Origin: Paludibacterium paludis
GTDB taxonomy: Bacteria > Pseudomonadota > Gammaproteobacteria > Burkholderiales > Chromobacteriaceae
Length of the DNA stretch: 64,000 bases
Direction: 5' to 3'
Assembly: GCF_018802605.1 (NCBI RefSeq)
Contig: NZ_CP069161.1
Coordinates: 744,001 to 808,000 of the forward strand
Position 1 is the stretch's first letter, and each line of letters opens with the position of its first letter. This document shows positions 1 to 9,154 of this stretch, in pieces. Under the pieces are notes generated by a model, which worked only from the letters and a program-made list of their open reading frames with translations, made no database searches and was not told the origin of the DNA. A program made the position numbers and the translations under genes.

Positions 1-1
1 C

Positions 2-673
2 AACACCGAGAAGCTCAAGGCATTGAATATCGATCCGGGCAGCTGGTCGGTGGTTTTCGATCCGAAAGTCCTCGCGCGCCTGAAAGGCCGCGTGACGGTG
101 CTCGACAGCTCGCGCGAAGTGTTCGCGGCGGCGCTGATGTACCTGGGCAAGGACCCGAACAAGGCGACCGAGGCGGACTACCGTCAGGCCCAGCAGGTCA
201 TCAAGACGGCCAAACCCTATTGGGCGGCCTTTTCCAACGCGAGCTACCTGAAAGAGCTCGCGGTCGGCGACATCTGGGTGTCGCTCGGCTATTCGACGGA
301 GTTCTTCCAGGCGAACGAGGATGCCCGCCACGCGCGCCGCGCTTTCGCGGTGGCCAATGTGCCCCAGAAAGAGGGCAATGAACTGGGCATCGACACCATG
401 GCGATCCTCTCGCGCGCCAAGCGCCCGGATCTGGCTCTGCGGTTCATGAACTTCATGATGGACGGCAAGAACGCCGCCCAGTTGACCAACCTGAACGGAG
501 CGACCAACCCGGTGCGCAGCGCGCGTCCCTATTTCCGCAAGGATCTGAAAACCCATCCGGTGATCAGTCCCGATCCGGTCTCGGTCCGCAAGTGGACCGT
601 GCTGCGCGAGCTGACCCCGGCGGAGCGGCGCCTGCTCACGCGCCTGTGGACCGAAGTCAAGGTTGCCCGCTAA
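2..673 (+). CDS. Polyamine (putrescine/spermidine) ABC transporter substrate-binding protein, C-terminal part
   Basis: The reading frame is open from the first bases of the window, so the N-terminus with its signal peptide lies outside; 223 residues are visible. The sequence resembles the C-terminal lobe of PotF/PotD periplasmic proteins, with segments such as NIDPGSWSVVFDP, VLDSSREVFAAALMYLG and GYSTEFFQANEDAR. The family captures polyamines in the periplasm for a PotGHI-type importer. The rest of that transporter is presumably upstream of the window. Its stop overlaps the extended reading frame of rdgB, but the likely rdgB start lies 19 bases downstream of the stop. PotF-like versus PotD-like specificity cannot be decided from this part. 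Confidence 0.85.
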   Translation, partial: NTEKLKALNIDPGSWSVVFDPKVLARLKGRVTVLDSSREVFAAALMYLGKDPNKATEADYRQAQQVIKTAKPYWAAFSNASYLKELAVGDIWVSLGYSTEFFQANEDARHARRAFAVANVPQKEGNELGIDTMAILSRAKRPDLALRFMNFMMDGKNAAQLTNLNGATNPVRSARPYFRKDLKTHPVISPDPVSVRKWTVLRELTPAERRLLTRLWTEVKVAR

Positions 674-692
674 CAAAGACAAAGGATCGCTT

Positions 693-1286
693 GTGTTCGA
701 TACGCTCGTACTGGCCAGCAACAATGCCGGCAAACTGAAGGAATTTTCCGCTCTTCTCGCCCCGCTGGGCATCCGTGTCGTGCCTCAGGGCGAATTGGGG
801 GTGCCCGAGTGTCCCGAGCCGCATATCACCTTTCTGGAAAACGCCCTGGAAAAGGCGCGCCATGCGAGCCGGGTGACCGGGTTGCCGGCGCTGGCCGACG
901 ATTCGGGCGTTTGCGTTGAGGCGCTTGGCGGCGCGCCGGGTGTGTATTCCGCGCGGTTCGCCGGTGAACCCAAATCCGACGCCGCCAATAATGCGCTGCT
1001 GATCGACAAATTGGCCGGGGAGTCCAACCGCCGGGCCTGGTACACCTGCGTGCTGGTGCTGGTGCGTCATGCCGAGGATCCGCAACCCCTGGTGGCCGAG
1101 GGCGTCTGGCAGGGTGAAATCGTCGATGAGCCGCGCGGCGAGGGCGGTTTTGGCTACGACCCCCACTTCTGGTTGCCGGTCGAAGGCAAAACCGTCGCCG
1201 AGTTGCCCTCCGAACGGAAAAACCGCATGAGCCACCGCGGGCAGGCGATCGATACGCTGCTGGCGCGGCTGAAAGCCATGGCATGA
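693..1286 (+). CDS. rdgB: Non-canonical purine NTP pyrophosphatase (RdgB/HAM1 family)
   Basis: This enzyme hydrolyses dITP, XTP and similar deaminated purine nucleotides to monophosphates and so keeps them out of DNA and RNA. The N-terminal substrate motif LASNNAGKLKEF, the family signature LADDSGVCVEALGG with PGVYSARFAG, and the C-terminal SHRGQAI are all present. I chose the GTG at 693 because AAAGGA lies 6 bases upstream and it gives 197 residues, the length of E. coli RdgB; the TTG at 663 would overlap the previous gene. The stop overlaps the hemW start (ATGA), so the two genes are translationally coupled. Confidence 0.95.
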   Translation: MFDTLVLASNNAGKLKEFSALLAPLGIRVVPQGELGVPECPEPHITFLENALEKARHASRVTGLPALADDSGVCVEALGGAPGVYSARFAGEPKSDAANNALLIDKLAGESNRRAWYTCVLVLVRHAEDPQPLVAEGVWQGEIVDEPRGEGGFGYDPHFWLPVEGKTVAELPSERKNRMSHRGQAIDTLLARLKAMA

Positions 1287-2473
1287 GCCAGGTGGCCGGC
1301 ATCGCCATGCCGGGGGCGCTCAGAGAGCCGCCGCCGCTGTCGCTCTATATCCATTTCCCCTGGTGTGTGCGCAAGTGTCCGTATTGCGACTTCAATTCGC
1401 ACGAAGCGAGGAACGGTTTTGACGAGAACGGGTATGTAGAGGCCTTGCTCGCCGATCTGGACAGCGCCTTGCCCGCCATCTGGGGACGTCCGGTGCGTAC
1501 CGTGTTCATGGGTGGCGGGACGCCCAGCCTGTTTTCCGCGGGGGCGATGGACCGGTTGCTCGCCGGCGTGCGCGCCAGGGTGCGTCTCGATCCGGATGCG
1601 GAGATCACCCTGGAAGCCAATCCGGGAACCTTCGAGTACGAGAAATTCAAAGGTTACCGCGAAGCCGGCATCAACCGGCTGTCGATCGGCATCCAGAGTT
1701 TCGACGGCCGCAAACTCAAGGCGCTCGGTCGCATCCACGATGAAAACGAGGCATGCCGGGCGGTGGAGATCGCCTTGACCCACTTCGAACGGGTCAACCT
1801 GGATATCATGTACGCGCTCCCCGATCAGACCCTCGACGAAGCGCTGGCCGACATCCGCCGCGCCGTCGGGTTCGGGGTGCCGCATGTGTCCGCCTACCAT
1901 TTGACGCTGGAGCCGAACACCCTGTTCTACCGCCATACCCCCGAAGGCCTGCCCGACGAGGAGGTGGCGGCGGATATGCAGGAAGCCATCGAAGCCGAAC
2001 TGGCCGGCGCGGGTTTTCTCCATTACGAAACCTCGGCGTTCGCGCGCCCGGGGTTCGAGTGCCGGCATAACCTCAATTACTGGCAATTCGGCGACTATCT
2101 GGGCATCGGCGCCGGCGCGCATGGCAAGATCAGCAGCCACACCGGCATTGTTCGGGAGATGCGCTACAAGCAGCCCGCCGCCTGGCTCAAGGCGGTCGGG
2201 GAGGGTGCGCCCGTGCAGTCTTCGCGCAAAGTGCGGCGCGACGAGCTGCCGTTCGAGTTCATGATGAATCTTTTGCGGTTGACGGACGGCTTCGAGAACC
2301 GGCTGTTTCATGAGCGAACCGGACGGCCGCTCGCATCGATCGCGCGCGAACTGGAGAGCGCCGCCAAACAAGGGCTCATTGACATCGGCGCGGACCGGAT
2401 GGCCCCCACGCTGAAGGGCCAGCGGTTCCTGAACGATTTGCTGACTCTTTTTCTACGGGATGACTCGGAGTGA
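1283..2473 (+). CDS. hemW: HemW, radical SAM haem chaperone (HemN-like)
   Basis: A 396-residue radical SAM protein. The [4Fe-4S] ligands are Cys28, Cys32 and Cys35 in CVRKCPYCDFNS, followed by the SAM-binding GGGTPS. HemN coproporphyrinogen dehydrogenase has an extra cysteine after this motif; here Asp-Phe follows, which fits HemW, a haem-binding protein thought to deliver haem to respiratory enzymes. It overlaps rdgB by four bases (ATGA), a gene pair common in Proteobacteria. The start could also be Met9. A terminator follows the gene. Confidence 0.93.
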   Translation: MSQVAGIAMPGALREPPPLSLYIHFPWCVRKCPYCDFNSHEARNGFDENGYVEALLADLDSALPAIWGRPVRTVFMGGGTPSLFSAGAMDRLLAGVRARVRLDPDAEITLEANPGTFEYEKFKGYREAGINRLSIGIQSFDGRKLKALGRIHDENEACRAVEIALTHFERVNLDIMYALPDQTLDEALADIRRAVGFGVPHVSAYHLTLEPNTLFYRHTPEGLPDEEVAADMQEAIEAELAGAGFLHYETSAFARPGFECRHNLNYWQFGDYLGIGAGAHGKISSHTGIVREMRYKQPAAWLKAVGEGAPVQSSRKVRRDELPFEFMMNLLRLTDGFENRLFHERTGRPLASIARELESAAKQGLIDIGADRMAPTLKGQRFLNDLLTLFLRDDSE

Positions 2474-2492
2474 GCCCCCGCCGCGCGTAGTA

Positions 2493-2518
2493 AAACAAAC
2501 GGCCTTGTGCCGTTTTTT
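2493..2518 (+). terminator. Rho-independent terminator after hemW
   Basis: The stem ACGGC/GCCGT with a 5-base loop is followed by six T, and an A-rich stretch precedes it. It lies 20 bases past the hemW stop and ends the rdgB-hemW unit. Confidence 0.75.
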
Positions 2519-2651
2519 CACGGCGGCAAAGGGAGACCGCATCGGGCAGCCTCCGTCCGCGGCTTGACGCATCCGGGGACTCTTGGCATTCTGGAGTCCG
2601 AACTTCAAACAGTAGTTTGATATTGCCTAAGAACACACGAGGGAGAGCACG

Positions 2652-3089
2652 ATGAAACACGCATGGAAAACCGCGGGCGCCGCGGTCATCCTGGGCCTGA
2701 TGTCCCAGATCGCCCTGGCCGACTCGGCCGCCGGGGTCTGGAAGAACATCGATGACGAAACCCACCAGGCCAAGGCGCTGATCCAGATCAGCGAAGCGGG
2801 CGGCGGCGAGTTGTCCGGCAAGATCATCAAACTCCTGCACAAGCCCGACGCGGTCTGCGACAAGTGCGAAGGCGACCTGAAAGACAAGCCGGTCAACGGC
2901 ATGACCATCCTGTGGGGCCTGAAGAAAGACGGCGAGAGCGCCTGGAGCGGCGGCAAGATCCTCGATCCGAAATCCGGCAAGGTCTACAGCGCCAAGATGA
3001 AACTGATCGATGGCGGCAAGAAGCTGGAAGTGCGCGGTTTCCTGGGGGTTTCCCTGCTCGGCCGCTCCCAGGTCTGGGAACGTCAGTAA
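2652..3089 (+). CDS. DUF2147 family secreted protein
   Basis: A 145-residue protein with a clear signal peptide (charged start, hydrophobic segment, cleavage probably after ALA at residue 23), so it should be periplasmic or exported. The mature part matches the DUF2147 pattern: GVWKNIDDETHQAKALIQI near the N-terminus, a Cys pair in VCDKCEGDL, the tract GGKILDPKSGKVYSAKM and C-terminal RGFLGVSLLGRSQVW. The function of this family is not established; the fold is thought to be a small beta-barrel. The ribosome site GAGGGAG lies 6 bases upstream. It is a single-gene unit between two terminators. Confidence 0.85.
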   Translation: MKHAWKTAGAAVILGLMSQIALADSAAGVWKNIDDETHQAKALIQISEAGGGELSGKIIKLLHKPDAVCDKCEGDLKDKPVNGMTILWGLKKDGESAWSGGKILDPKSGKVYSAKMKLIDGGKKLEVRGFLGVSLLGRSQVWERQ

Positions 3090-3131
3090 CCGGAAAACCC
3101 TGCGGCCCGGCCTGTGGGCCGGCACGCTGCG

Positions 3132-3168
3132 AAACGGAAAGTTGCCCCGGGGGACTTTCCGTTTTTAT
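3132..3168 (+). terminator. Terminator after the DUF2147 gene
   Basis: The 9-base stem ACGGAAAGT/ACTTTCCGT is followed by TTTT. It lies 45 bases after the stop and just before recG. Confidence 0.8.
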
Positions 3169-3192
3169 TTGTTCCGTTAAAATTCTCAGGCC

Positions 3193-5241
3193 ATGACCTC
3201 ATCCCGCGATCTTGCCGGTCTTCCCCTCGAGGTGCCACCGGCCACGGCCAAAAAATTCGAGAAGCTCGGCATACGCCGGCGCTTCGACCTTGTTCTTCAT
3301 ATGCCATTGCGCTACGAAGACGAAACGCATCTGTATCCCATCGGCGCGCTGCCCTATGGTCGACCGGTGCTGGTCGAGGGGGACGTCATCGCCCAGGAGG
3401 TGCAGTTCCGTCCGCGCCGGCAACTGGTGGTGCAACTGGAGGACCGTTCGGGCACCCTGGTGCTGCGGTTTCTGAACTTTTATCCGAGCCAGCAAAAACA
3501 ACTGGCCAAGGGCCAGCGCATCCGCGCGCTCGGAGAGGTGAAGCGGGGGTTTTTCGGCGACGAGATGATTCACCCCAAATGCCGCGCCGTGCATGAGGGC
3601 GAACCGCTCGCCGGCGCGCTGACGCCGGTTTACCCGACGGTCAACGGACTCGCCCAGCCGGTGCTGCGTCGCCAGATCCAGAATGAACTGAAACGCCAGG
3701 ATCTGGGCGAGACCCTGCCGCCCGGCGTGCGCGAGTCGCTGGGACTGGCGACCTTCGACGAGGCCGTCCATACCCTGCACGCCCCGCCTCCCGAGTTTTC
3801 CCTGAGGCAGCTCGAGGATCCGCTGCTGCCCGCCTGGCAGCGCCTCAAATTCGACGAACTGCTGGCCCAGCAACTGTCGATGCGACTTGCGTACCGCGCG
3901 CGGCGCCTTGGCATCGCGCCGGTGATCCGCGGCACCGGCGAGCTTGACCGGCAACTGCGCGCGAGTCTTCCCTTTTCGCTGACCCGCGCCCAGGAAAAGG
4001 TGCTGGCTGAAATCCGCGCGGATCTGGCGAACCCCCATCCGATGCACCGGCTCCTGCAGGGCGATGTGGGCAGCGGCAAGACCATCGTGGCGGCGGCGAG
4101 CGCATTGACCGCCCTGGAGGCCGGCTACCAGGTGGCGCTGATGGCGCCCACCGAGATTCTGGCCGAGCAGCATTTTCTGAAATTGTCCGCGTGGCTTGAG
4201 CCGCTTGGCGTGACGGTCGTCTGGCTCTCCGGCTCCATGCGCAAGAAAGCGCGTGCCGAGGCGCTGGCCTCGATCGCCTCGACGCCGGTCCTTCTCGCTG
4301 TGGGAACCCATGCGCTATTCCAGGAGGATGTGGCGTTCCGCCAATTGGGACTCGCCATCGTCGACGAGCAGCATCGCTTCGGTGTCGGGCAGAGGCTGGC
4401 GCTCAAGGAAAAAGGCCGGGAGCCGCACCAGCTGATGATGTCGGCCACGCCGATTCCGCGTACCCTCGCGATGAGTTTCTATGCCGATCTCGATGTGTCG
4501 GTGATCGACGAATTGCCCCCGGGACGAACCCCCATCGTCACCAAGCTGATAAACAGCAGCCGGCGCGACGAAGTGATCGCCTATGTCGACCGGACCTGCG
4601 CGCAAGGCAATCAGGTGTATTGGGTGTGCCCGCTCATCGAAGAATCCGAGACGCTGCAACTGCAGACCGCCGTGGATACGCATGTCCAGCTCGGCGAGGA
4701 TTTGCCGGAGCGGCAAATCGGTCTTGTGCACGGCCGGATGAAGCCCGATGAAAAGGCCGCCGTGATGGCTTCCTTCGCGGCGAACGACACCCAGGTGCTG
4801 GTGGCGACCACCGTGATCGAGGTGGGGGTGGACGTGCCCAATGCCAGCCTGATGGTCATCGAACACGCCGAACGCATGGGCCTTGCCCAGCTGCACCAGC
4901 TGCGCGGGCGAGTGGGGCGGGGCGCGGCCAAAAGCCAGTGCGTGCTGATGTTCGACACTCCGTTGTCCGAGCTGGCCAAGGCGCGCCTGAAAGTGATTTA
5001 TGAAAACACCGACGGTTTTGAGATCGCCCGCCAGGATCTGATGATCCGCGGTCCCGGCGAATTCCTTGGCGCGCGTCAGAGCGGGGTGCCGATGCTGCGC
5101 TTCGCCAATCTCGAAGAAGACATCGAGCTGTTGGAAAAGGCGCGCGAGCTCGCCCCCGATATGCTGGCGCGTTTTCCGCGTGAGGCGGACGCGCATCTGG
5201 ACCGCTGGTTGGCCGGGCGGGAGCAGTTTCTCAAGGCCTGA
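3193..5241 (+). CDS. recG: ATP-dependent DNA helicase RecG
   Basis: RecG regresses stalled replication forks and processes Holliday junctions. The 682 residues are close to the 693 of E. coli RecG. An N-terminal OB-fold wedge domain (about residues 50-150) precedes the two helicase domains. Walker A is GDVGSGKT near residue 292, the DExH box reads DEQH near residue 390, and motif III is MMSATPIPRTLAM. Motif VI lies in QLHQLRGRVGRG, and the C-terminal TRG-type segment contains GPGEFLGARQSG. It is the only gene in its unit and converges on kup. Confidence 0.97.
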   Translation: MTSSRDLAGLPLEVPPATAKKFEKLGIRRRFDLVLHMPLRYEDETHLYPIGALPYGRPVLVEGDVIAQEVQFRPRRQLVVQLEDRSGTLVLRFLNFYPSQQKQLAKGQRIRALGEVKRGFFGDEMIHPKCRAVHEGEPLAGALTPVYPTVNGLAQPVLRRQIQNELKRQDLGETLPPGVRESLGLATFDEAVHTLHAPPPEFSLRQLEDPLLPAWQRLKFDELLAQQLSMRLAYRARRLGIAPVIRGTGELDRQLRASLPFSLTRAQEKVLAEIRADLANPHPMHRLLQGDVGSGKTIVAAASALTALEAGYQVALMAPTEILAEQHFLKLSAWLEPLGVTVVWLSGSMRKKARAEALASIASTPVLLAVGTHALFQEDVAFRQLGLAIVDEQHRFGVGQRLALKEKGREPHQLMMSATPIPRTLAMSFYADLDVSVIDELPPGRTPIVTKLINSSRRDEVIAYVDRTCAQGNQVYWVCPLIEESETLQLQTAVDTHVQLGEDLPERQIGLVHGRMKPDEKAAVMASFAANDTQVLVATTVIEVGVDVPNASLMVIEHAERMGLAQLHQLRGRVGRGAAKSQCVLMFDTPLSELAKARLKVIYENTDGFEIARQDLMIRGPGEFLGARQSGVPMLRFANLEEDIELLEKARELAPDMLARFPREADAHLDRWLAGREQFLKA

Positions 5242-5270
5242 CCGCCCCTGCCTTTCCCCCGCGCGGGCGT

Positions 5271-7217
5271 TCAGTGCCCGAGCTCCAGGCGCGCGCCCAC
5301 TTCCACGACCCGGTTCGGCGGTAGGCCGAAGTGCATCGCCGCGCTGCGCTCGTTCTTGCGCAGCAGAGCGTAGAACCCCAGCAGACAGCGCAAGACGCGT
5401 GACACGCGCGGGTCGGGCGCGACCACCTGCCTGCCAAGATAGAACGTGGCCTCGACCGGGGCGCTATCGGGAAGACCGAGCTGCCGGTAGGCGATGCGCA
5501 ACAGGGCGGGCACATCCGCCTCTTCCATGAATCCGATCCGCAGTACGGTCTGCGCCATTCCGTCGCGCAACCACCGGGATTCGACGCGATCGCGGGCATC
5601 GGCATGCGGAATGTCGACCGGGACGACGGAGCACAGGATCACGGTCTCGTGCAGCACCCGGTTGTGCTTGAGGTGGTGCAGGAGCACAAGCGGCACACGG
5701 TCGGTGTCCTCGGCCAGAAACACGGCGCAGCCGTCGATCCGGTGCACTCCGTTCAGATTGTCCCGCGCGAGAAAATCATCGAGCGCGACGGCGCGCAGGC
5801 GTTGCTCCCTGGCAAGCAAACGCCGGCCAAAGTTCCATGTCGCCATGATGGCGCACATGCCCAGGCCAACGCACAGCGGCAGCCAGCCGCCATCGGCGAT
5901 TTTGAGGGCATTGGCGCCGACGAAGGCCAGATCGATGATCAAGAGGCCGCCGGCGAGCGGAATGATCCATGCCAGAGGCCAGTTCCACTGACGACGTGCC
6001 ATCACGGCGAACAGCAGCGTTGTGATGGCCATGGTGGTGGACACCGCGAGACCGAACGCGGCGGCAAGACGCTCCGACGAGCCGAAACCGATCACGATCG
6101 ATAGCGTGCCGATCATCATTATCCCGTTGAACAGTGGCAGATAGACTTGGCCGACCTGCTGGCCGGAGGTATGCCGCACTTTCATGCGTGGCCACAGCCC
6201 CAACTGAATGGCCTGGCATGTGAGAGAGAACACCGCGGTGATCAAGGCCTGGGACGCGACAATGGTGGCGAGCGTGGCGAGCAACACCATCGGGTAGAGC
6301 AGGGGCGTCGGCACCATCGAGTAGAAGGGACGCGCGGCCAGCCCGGGATTGTCCAGCAGCAACGCTCCCTGACCCAGGTAGCTCAGCAGCAGGGTCGGCA
6401 GGGCGAGACCGTACCAGGCCAGCCGGATGGGGCGGCGTCCGAAATGACCCATGTCGGCGTACAGCGCCTCGGCGCCGGTCAGGCATAGCACTACCGCGCC
6501 CAGGGATTCGAAACCGCGAAAACCGTTGCGCTGGAAAAAGTCCAGCGCATGACGAGGATCGAAGGCTTGCAGAATGTCGGGCCGCGCCAGAAAACTGTTC
6601 AGGCCGAGCAGGCCGATCGCCACAAACCAGCTGGCGAGGATCGGACCGAATACCATGCCGACACGGGCGGAGCCGAAAGCCTGTACCAGGAACAGGCCGG
6701 CAAGGATGGCCGCCGTCAGGGGAACGACATAGTGCGCCAGCGATGGCGTGGCGACCCGCAAGCCTTCCACTGCGCTCAGAACCGACACGGCCGGAGTGAT
6801 GAGGCCGTCGCCGTACAGCATGGCGGCGCCGGCTAGGCCGAGCAGCAGCCAGAAGGCACGACTGCCGCGCGAGTGACCTGTGTCGCCCAGAATGAGGGCG
6901 AGAAGCGCGAGAATGCCGCCCTCTCCGCGATGGCTCGCGCGCATCAGCAGCAACACGTACTTGACGCTGACCATCAGGATCAACGACCAGAGAAACAGGG
7001 AAACGATACCGAGAATGTTGTCGGGACTCGGCGCGACGCCGCGGGCCGGATGAAAGGCTTCCTGAAGCGCATACAGCGGGCTGGTGCCCAGATCGCCGAA
7101 AACGACGCCGAGGGCCGAGAGGGCGAGCAGGGGAAGAGCGGTGGCTTTGCGGGATGACGCGCTGTCTGTTGACGGCGGCGGTGGAACCGGCGGTACGGAA
7201 GGGATGACCAGAGGCAT
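5271..7217 (-). CDS. kup: Kup low-affinity potassium transporter
   Basis: Kup imports potassium across the inner membrane with protons. The frame is open upstream to 7502, but the ATG at 7217 has AAGGA 7 bases before it and gives 648 residues, near the usual 620-630. The start of the transport domain contains GVVFGDLGTSPLYAL. About twelve hydrophobic segments fill residues 50-450, and a soluble C-terminal domain ends in PPNRVVEVGARLELGH, as in E. coli Kup. The extra N-terminal stretch of about 40 residues is proline- and serine-rich and poorly conserved. A terminator hairpin lies about 70 bases upstream of the start, with a promoter beyond it (see the separate entries). Confidence 0.95.
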   Translation of the reverse strand: MPLVIPSVPPVPPPPSTDSASSRKATALPLLALSALGVVFGDLGTSPLYALQEAFHPARGVAPSPDNILGIVSLFLWSLILMVSVKYVLLLMRASHRGEGGILALLALILGDTGHSRGSRAFWLLLGLAGAAMLYGDGLITPAVSVLSAVEGLRVATPSLAHYVVPLTAAILAGLFLVQAFGSARVGMVFGPILASWFVAIGLLGLNSFLARPDILQAFDPRHALDFFQRNGFRGFESLGAVVLCLTGAEALYADMGHFGRRPIRLAWYGLALPTLLLSYLGQGALLLDNPGLAARPFYSMVPTPLLYPMVLLATLATIVASQALITAVFSLTCQAIQLGLWPRMKVRHTSGQQVGQVYLPLFNGIMMIGTLSIVIGFGSSERLAAAFGLAVSTTMAITTLLFAVMARRQWNWPLAWIIPLAGGLLIIDLAFVGANALKIADGGWLPLCVGLGMCAIMATWNFGRRLLAREQRLRAVALDDFLARDNLNGVHRIDGCAVFLAEDTDRVPLVLLHHLKHNRVLHETVILCSVVPVDIPHADARDRVESRWLRDGMAQTVLRIGFMEEADVPALLRIAYRQLGLPDSAPVEATFYLGRQVVAPDPRVSRVLRCLLGFYALLRKNERSAAMHFGLPPNRVVEVGARLELGH

Positions 7218-7287
7218 ACGGAGTCCTTTGCCAGGATGTGGCCGTTGGGGTATGCGTGGAATGCTAGGCGAAGCGGTATAAACGCCG

Positions 7288-7325
7288 GATAAAAAAAAGC
7301 CCCGGTCTGTAGGGGACCGGGGTAA
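7288..7325 (-). terminator. Rho-independent terminator upstream of kup
   Basis: Read on the minus strand, the stem CCCCGGTC/GACCGGGG is followed by eight T. It lies upstream of kup on the same strand, so it ends a short transcript of its own or attenuates kup. Confidence 0.8.
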
Positions 7326-7369
7326 ATTGGGATTGCTGCAAACAACAAAGGAGAAACCATGATGAAGCG
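7288..7369 (-). ncRNA. Candidate small RNA (or attenuated kup leader)
   Basis: A strong promoter (entry at 7375-7403) and a strong terminator bracket about 80 bases with no convincing gene on this strand. The expected RNA begins near 7369, carries the pyrimidine-rich single-stranded stretch UUUCUCCUUUG that could pair with ribosome binding sites, and ends in a GC-rich hairpin with eight U. This layout is typical of Hfq-dependent small RNAs. Because kup follows on the same strand, read-through could also make it the kup leader. No known RNA family is recognised. Confidence 0.5.
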
Positions 7370-7374
7370 TTTGT

Positions 7375-7403
7375 ATATTAGCAAGATATAATTTTCTAAA
7401 CAA
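7375..7403 (-). promoter_or_regulatory. Sigma-70 promoter for the small RNA/kup leader
   Basis: On the minus strand, -35 TTGTTT (7398-7403) and -10 TAATAT (7375-7380) are separated by exactly 17 bases in an AT-rich stretch. Transcription should start near 7369. Confidence 0.7.
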
Positions 7404-7465
7404 GTGATGTATAGGGGTAAAGGCTTGATTAAAATCAAGCTTTGTGAAATCCGTTCCGAAAATGA

Positions 7466-7494
7466 AAAAACCGCCAGATTCCTGGCGGTTTTTC
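7466..7494 (-). terminator. Terminator after pit (both directions possible)
   Basis: The stem CCGCCAG/CTGGCGG with a 4-base loop has AAAAAA on one side and TTTTT on the other, so it can act on either strand. It lies 19 bases past the pit stop. Confidence 0.8.
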
Positions 7495-7512
7495 GCGAGC
7501 ATGTCCGGACTC

Positions 7513-8979
7513 TCAGTGGATCAGCAGCGTGGCCAGATAGTAAAGGCCACCGGCCAACAGCATCGCCACGGGCAGGGTGAACACCCAGGCCAGCAGAATG
7601 GCGCGGATGGTGCTCAGCTGCAGCCCGGCGCGATCCGCCACCATGGAACCGGCCACCGCGCTCGAGAGCACTTGGGTCGTCGACACCGGCATGCCGAGGA
7701 AGCTGGCAAGCCCGATGGAAATGCCGGCGGTCATCTGCGCGGACATGCCCTGGGCGTAGGTCATGTCTTTCTTGCCGATGCCTTCGCCGACGGTCTTCAC
7801 CACACGGCGCCAGCCGATCATGGTGCCGATGCCCAGCGCCATGGCGACCGACATGATCACCCAGGTCGGAGCATATTCGGTGGTGGCGGTCAGGTCGCTG
7901 CGCAGGCTTTGCAGATGGCGCTTGTCGGCGTCGCCGAGTCCCTTCACCTTGCCGGCGAGCTTGGCGACGTCGTCAAGACAGAGAATCTGCGTACGCGCAT
8001 CCCAGCGTTGCTCGGCGCTCATCCGGTGATAGTCGTTGGTGCTGTTGAGCGAGCCGATCAGCTTGTCGGCGGTGGCCAGCGTGTCGCGCGGATTGCATTC
8101 GTAGCGCCCGAACTGCTTGCCGGCGACAGGTTGCGCCATCATGGCCTGCAGTTCGGTTTCGTGTTTGTTATAGAACTGCTGCAGGTGAACGGCGGCGTCG
8201 CGGGTCCGCTCCAGCTGATAGGGATTGCTTTCCAGATTCAGCACGTAGTTGGCCGGCACGATACCGATCAGCACCAGCATGATCAGGCCGACGCCCTTTT
8301 GTCCGTCGTTGGAGCCGTGCGCGAAACTCACGCTCATGGCGGACACAACGAGCAGGAAACGAGTCCAGAACGGCGGATGTTTCTTGCCTTCCACCTGCTG
8401 GCGAATGGCGGGCGTCTTGTGCACGCTGTGGGTCGGATAAAGACGGCGCATGATCAGCACAATGATGCCGGCCAGCACGAAGCCGACCAGCGGCGAACAC
8501 AGCAGCGCGAGACCCACGTCGATGGCCTTGCCCCAGTTGATGCCCTGGGCCAGCGAGGTGTGATTGATCAGGCTGTTGGCCACGCCGACACCGAGAATCG
8601 CGCCGATCAGGGTGTGCGAGCTGGAGGCGGGCAGACCGAAGTACCAGGTGCCGAGGTTCCACATGATGGCGGCGGTCAGGAGCGCGAAGACCATCGCGAG
8701 GCCGCGCGTGGTGTTGACCGAGACCAGAAGGTCGACCGGCAGCAGGTGGACGATGGCGTAGGCCACGGCCAGGCCGCCCGAGAGGACGCCAAGGAAATTG
8801 AAAACACCCGAAGCGAATACGGCGAGACGCGGTTTCATCGAGTGGGTGTAGATGACCGTGGCGATGGCGTTGGCAGTGTCGTGAAATCCGTTGATGAACT
8901 CGAACGCCAGCACGAAGCCGAGGGACAGGATCAGGGTGACCGCGACTTGCGGCGAAAGCCCTGAGAGAAGTTCCAACAT
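7513..8979 (-). CDS. pit: Inorganic phosphate transporter, PiT family
   Basis: A constitutive-type low-affinity symporter that imports metal-phosphate with protons; 488 residues against about 499 for E. coli PitA. Both halves carry the family repeat motif: GFHDTANAIA near residues 31-40 and AHGSNDGQKGVG in the second half. About ten membrane segments flank a soluble loop around residues 210-330. It lies downstream of pstB on the same strand but is separated by a terminator and its own putative promoter. The high- and low-affinity phosphate systems are therefore neighbours. Confidence 0.95.
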   Translation of the reverse strand: MLELLSGLSPQVAVTLILSLGFVLAFEFINGFHDTANAIATVIYTHSMKPRLAVFASGVFNFLGVLSGGLAVAYAIVHLLPVDLLVSVNTTRGLAMVFALLTAAIMWNLGTWYFGLPASSSHTLIGAILGVGVANSLINHTSLAQGINWGKAIDVGLALLCSPLVGFVLAGIIVLIMRRLYPTHSVHKTPAIRQQVEGKKHPPFWTRFLLVVSAMSVSFAHGSNDGQKGVGLIMLVLIGIVPANYVLNLESNPYQLERTRDAAVHLQQFYNKHETELQAMMAQPVAGKQFGRYECNPRDTLATADKLIGSLNSTNDYHRMSAEQRWDARTQILCLDDVAKLAGKVKGLGDADKRHLQSLRSDLTATTEYAPTWVIMSVAMALGIGTMIGWRRVVKTVGEGIGKKDMTYAQGMSAQMTAGISIGLASFLGMPVSTTQVLSSAVAGSMVADRAGLQLSTIRAILLAWVFTLPVAMLLAGGLYYLATLLIH

Positions 8980-9010
8980 GGCTGATACAGAGTGGTTGCA
9001 GGAAGGCGCG

Positions 9011-9039
9011 ATTGTTGGTGTTCGGGGCTTTTACGTCAA
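9011..9039 (-). promoter_or_regulatory. Possible promoter of pit
   Basis: On the minus strand, TTGACG (9034-9039) and AACAAT (9011-9016) are 17 bases apart, placing transcription start about 25 bases before the pit ATG. The -10 box is weak. Confidence 0.4.
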
Positions 9040-9154
9040 GCACCTTTTATAAAGTTTTTATGTGGGTGTCGCATGCGTGGCTGTTCGAGACTGTGAAACT
9101 TGACTTATGCATATGGTATTGCCGCTAAACGATACACAAGTGGCTAATTTCACA

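Noticed and set aside
7359..7391. Ten-codon open frame MMKRLYISKI with an AAAGGAG site on the plus strand
   Set aside because: No gene follows on that strand to be controlled, and the bases coincide with the promoter and seed of the minus-strand RNA candidate.
7444..8964. A 506-codon open frame antisense to pit
   Set aside because: Shadow of the transporter gene, with no family features.
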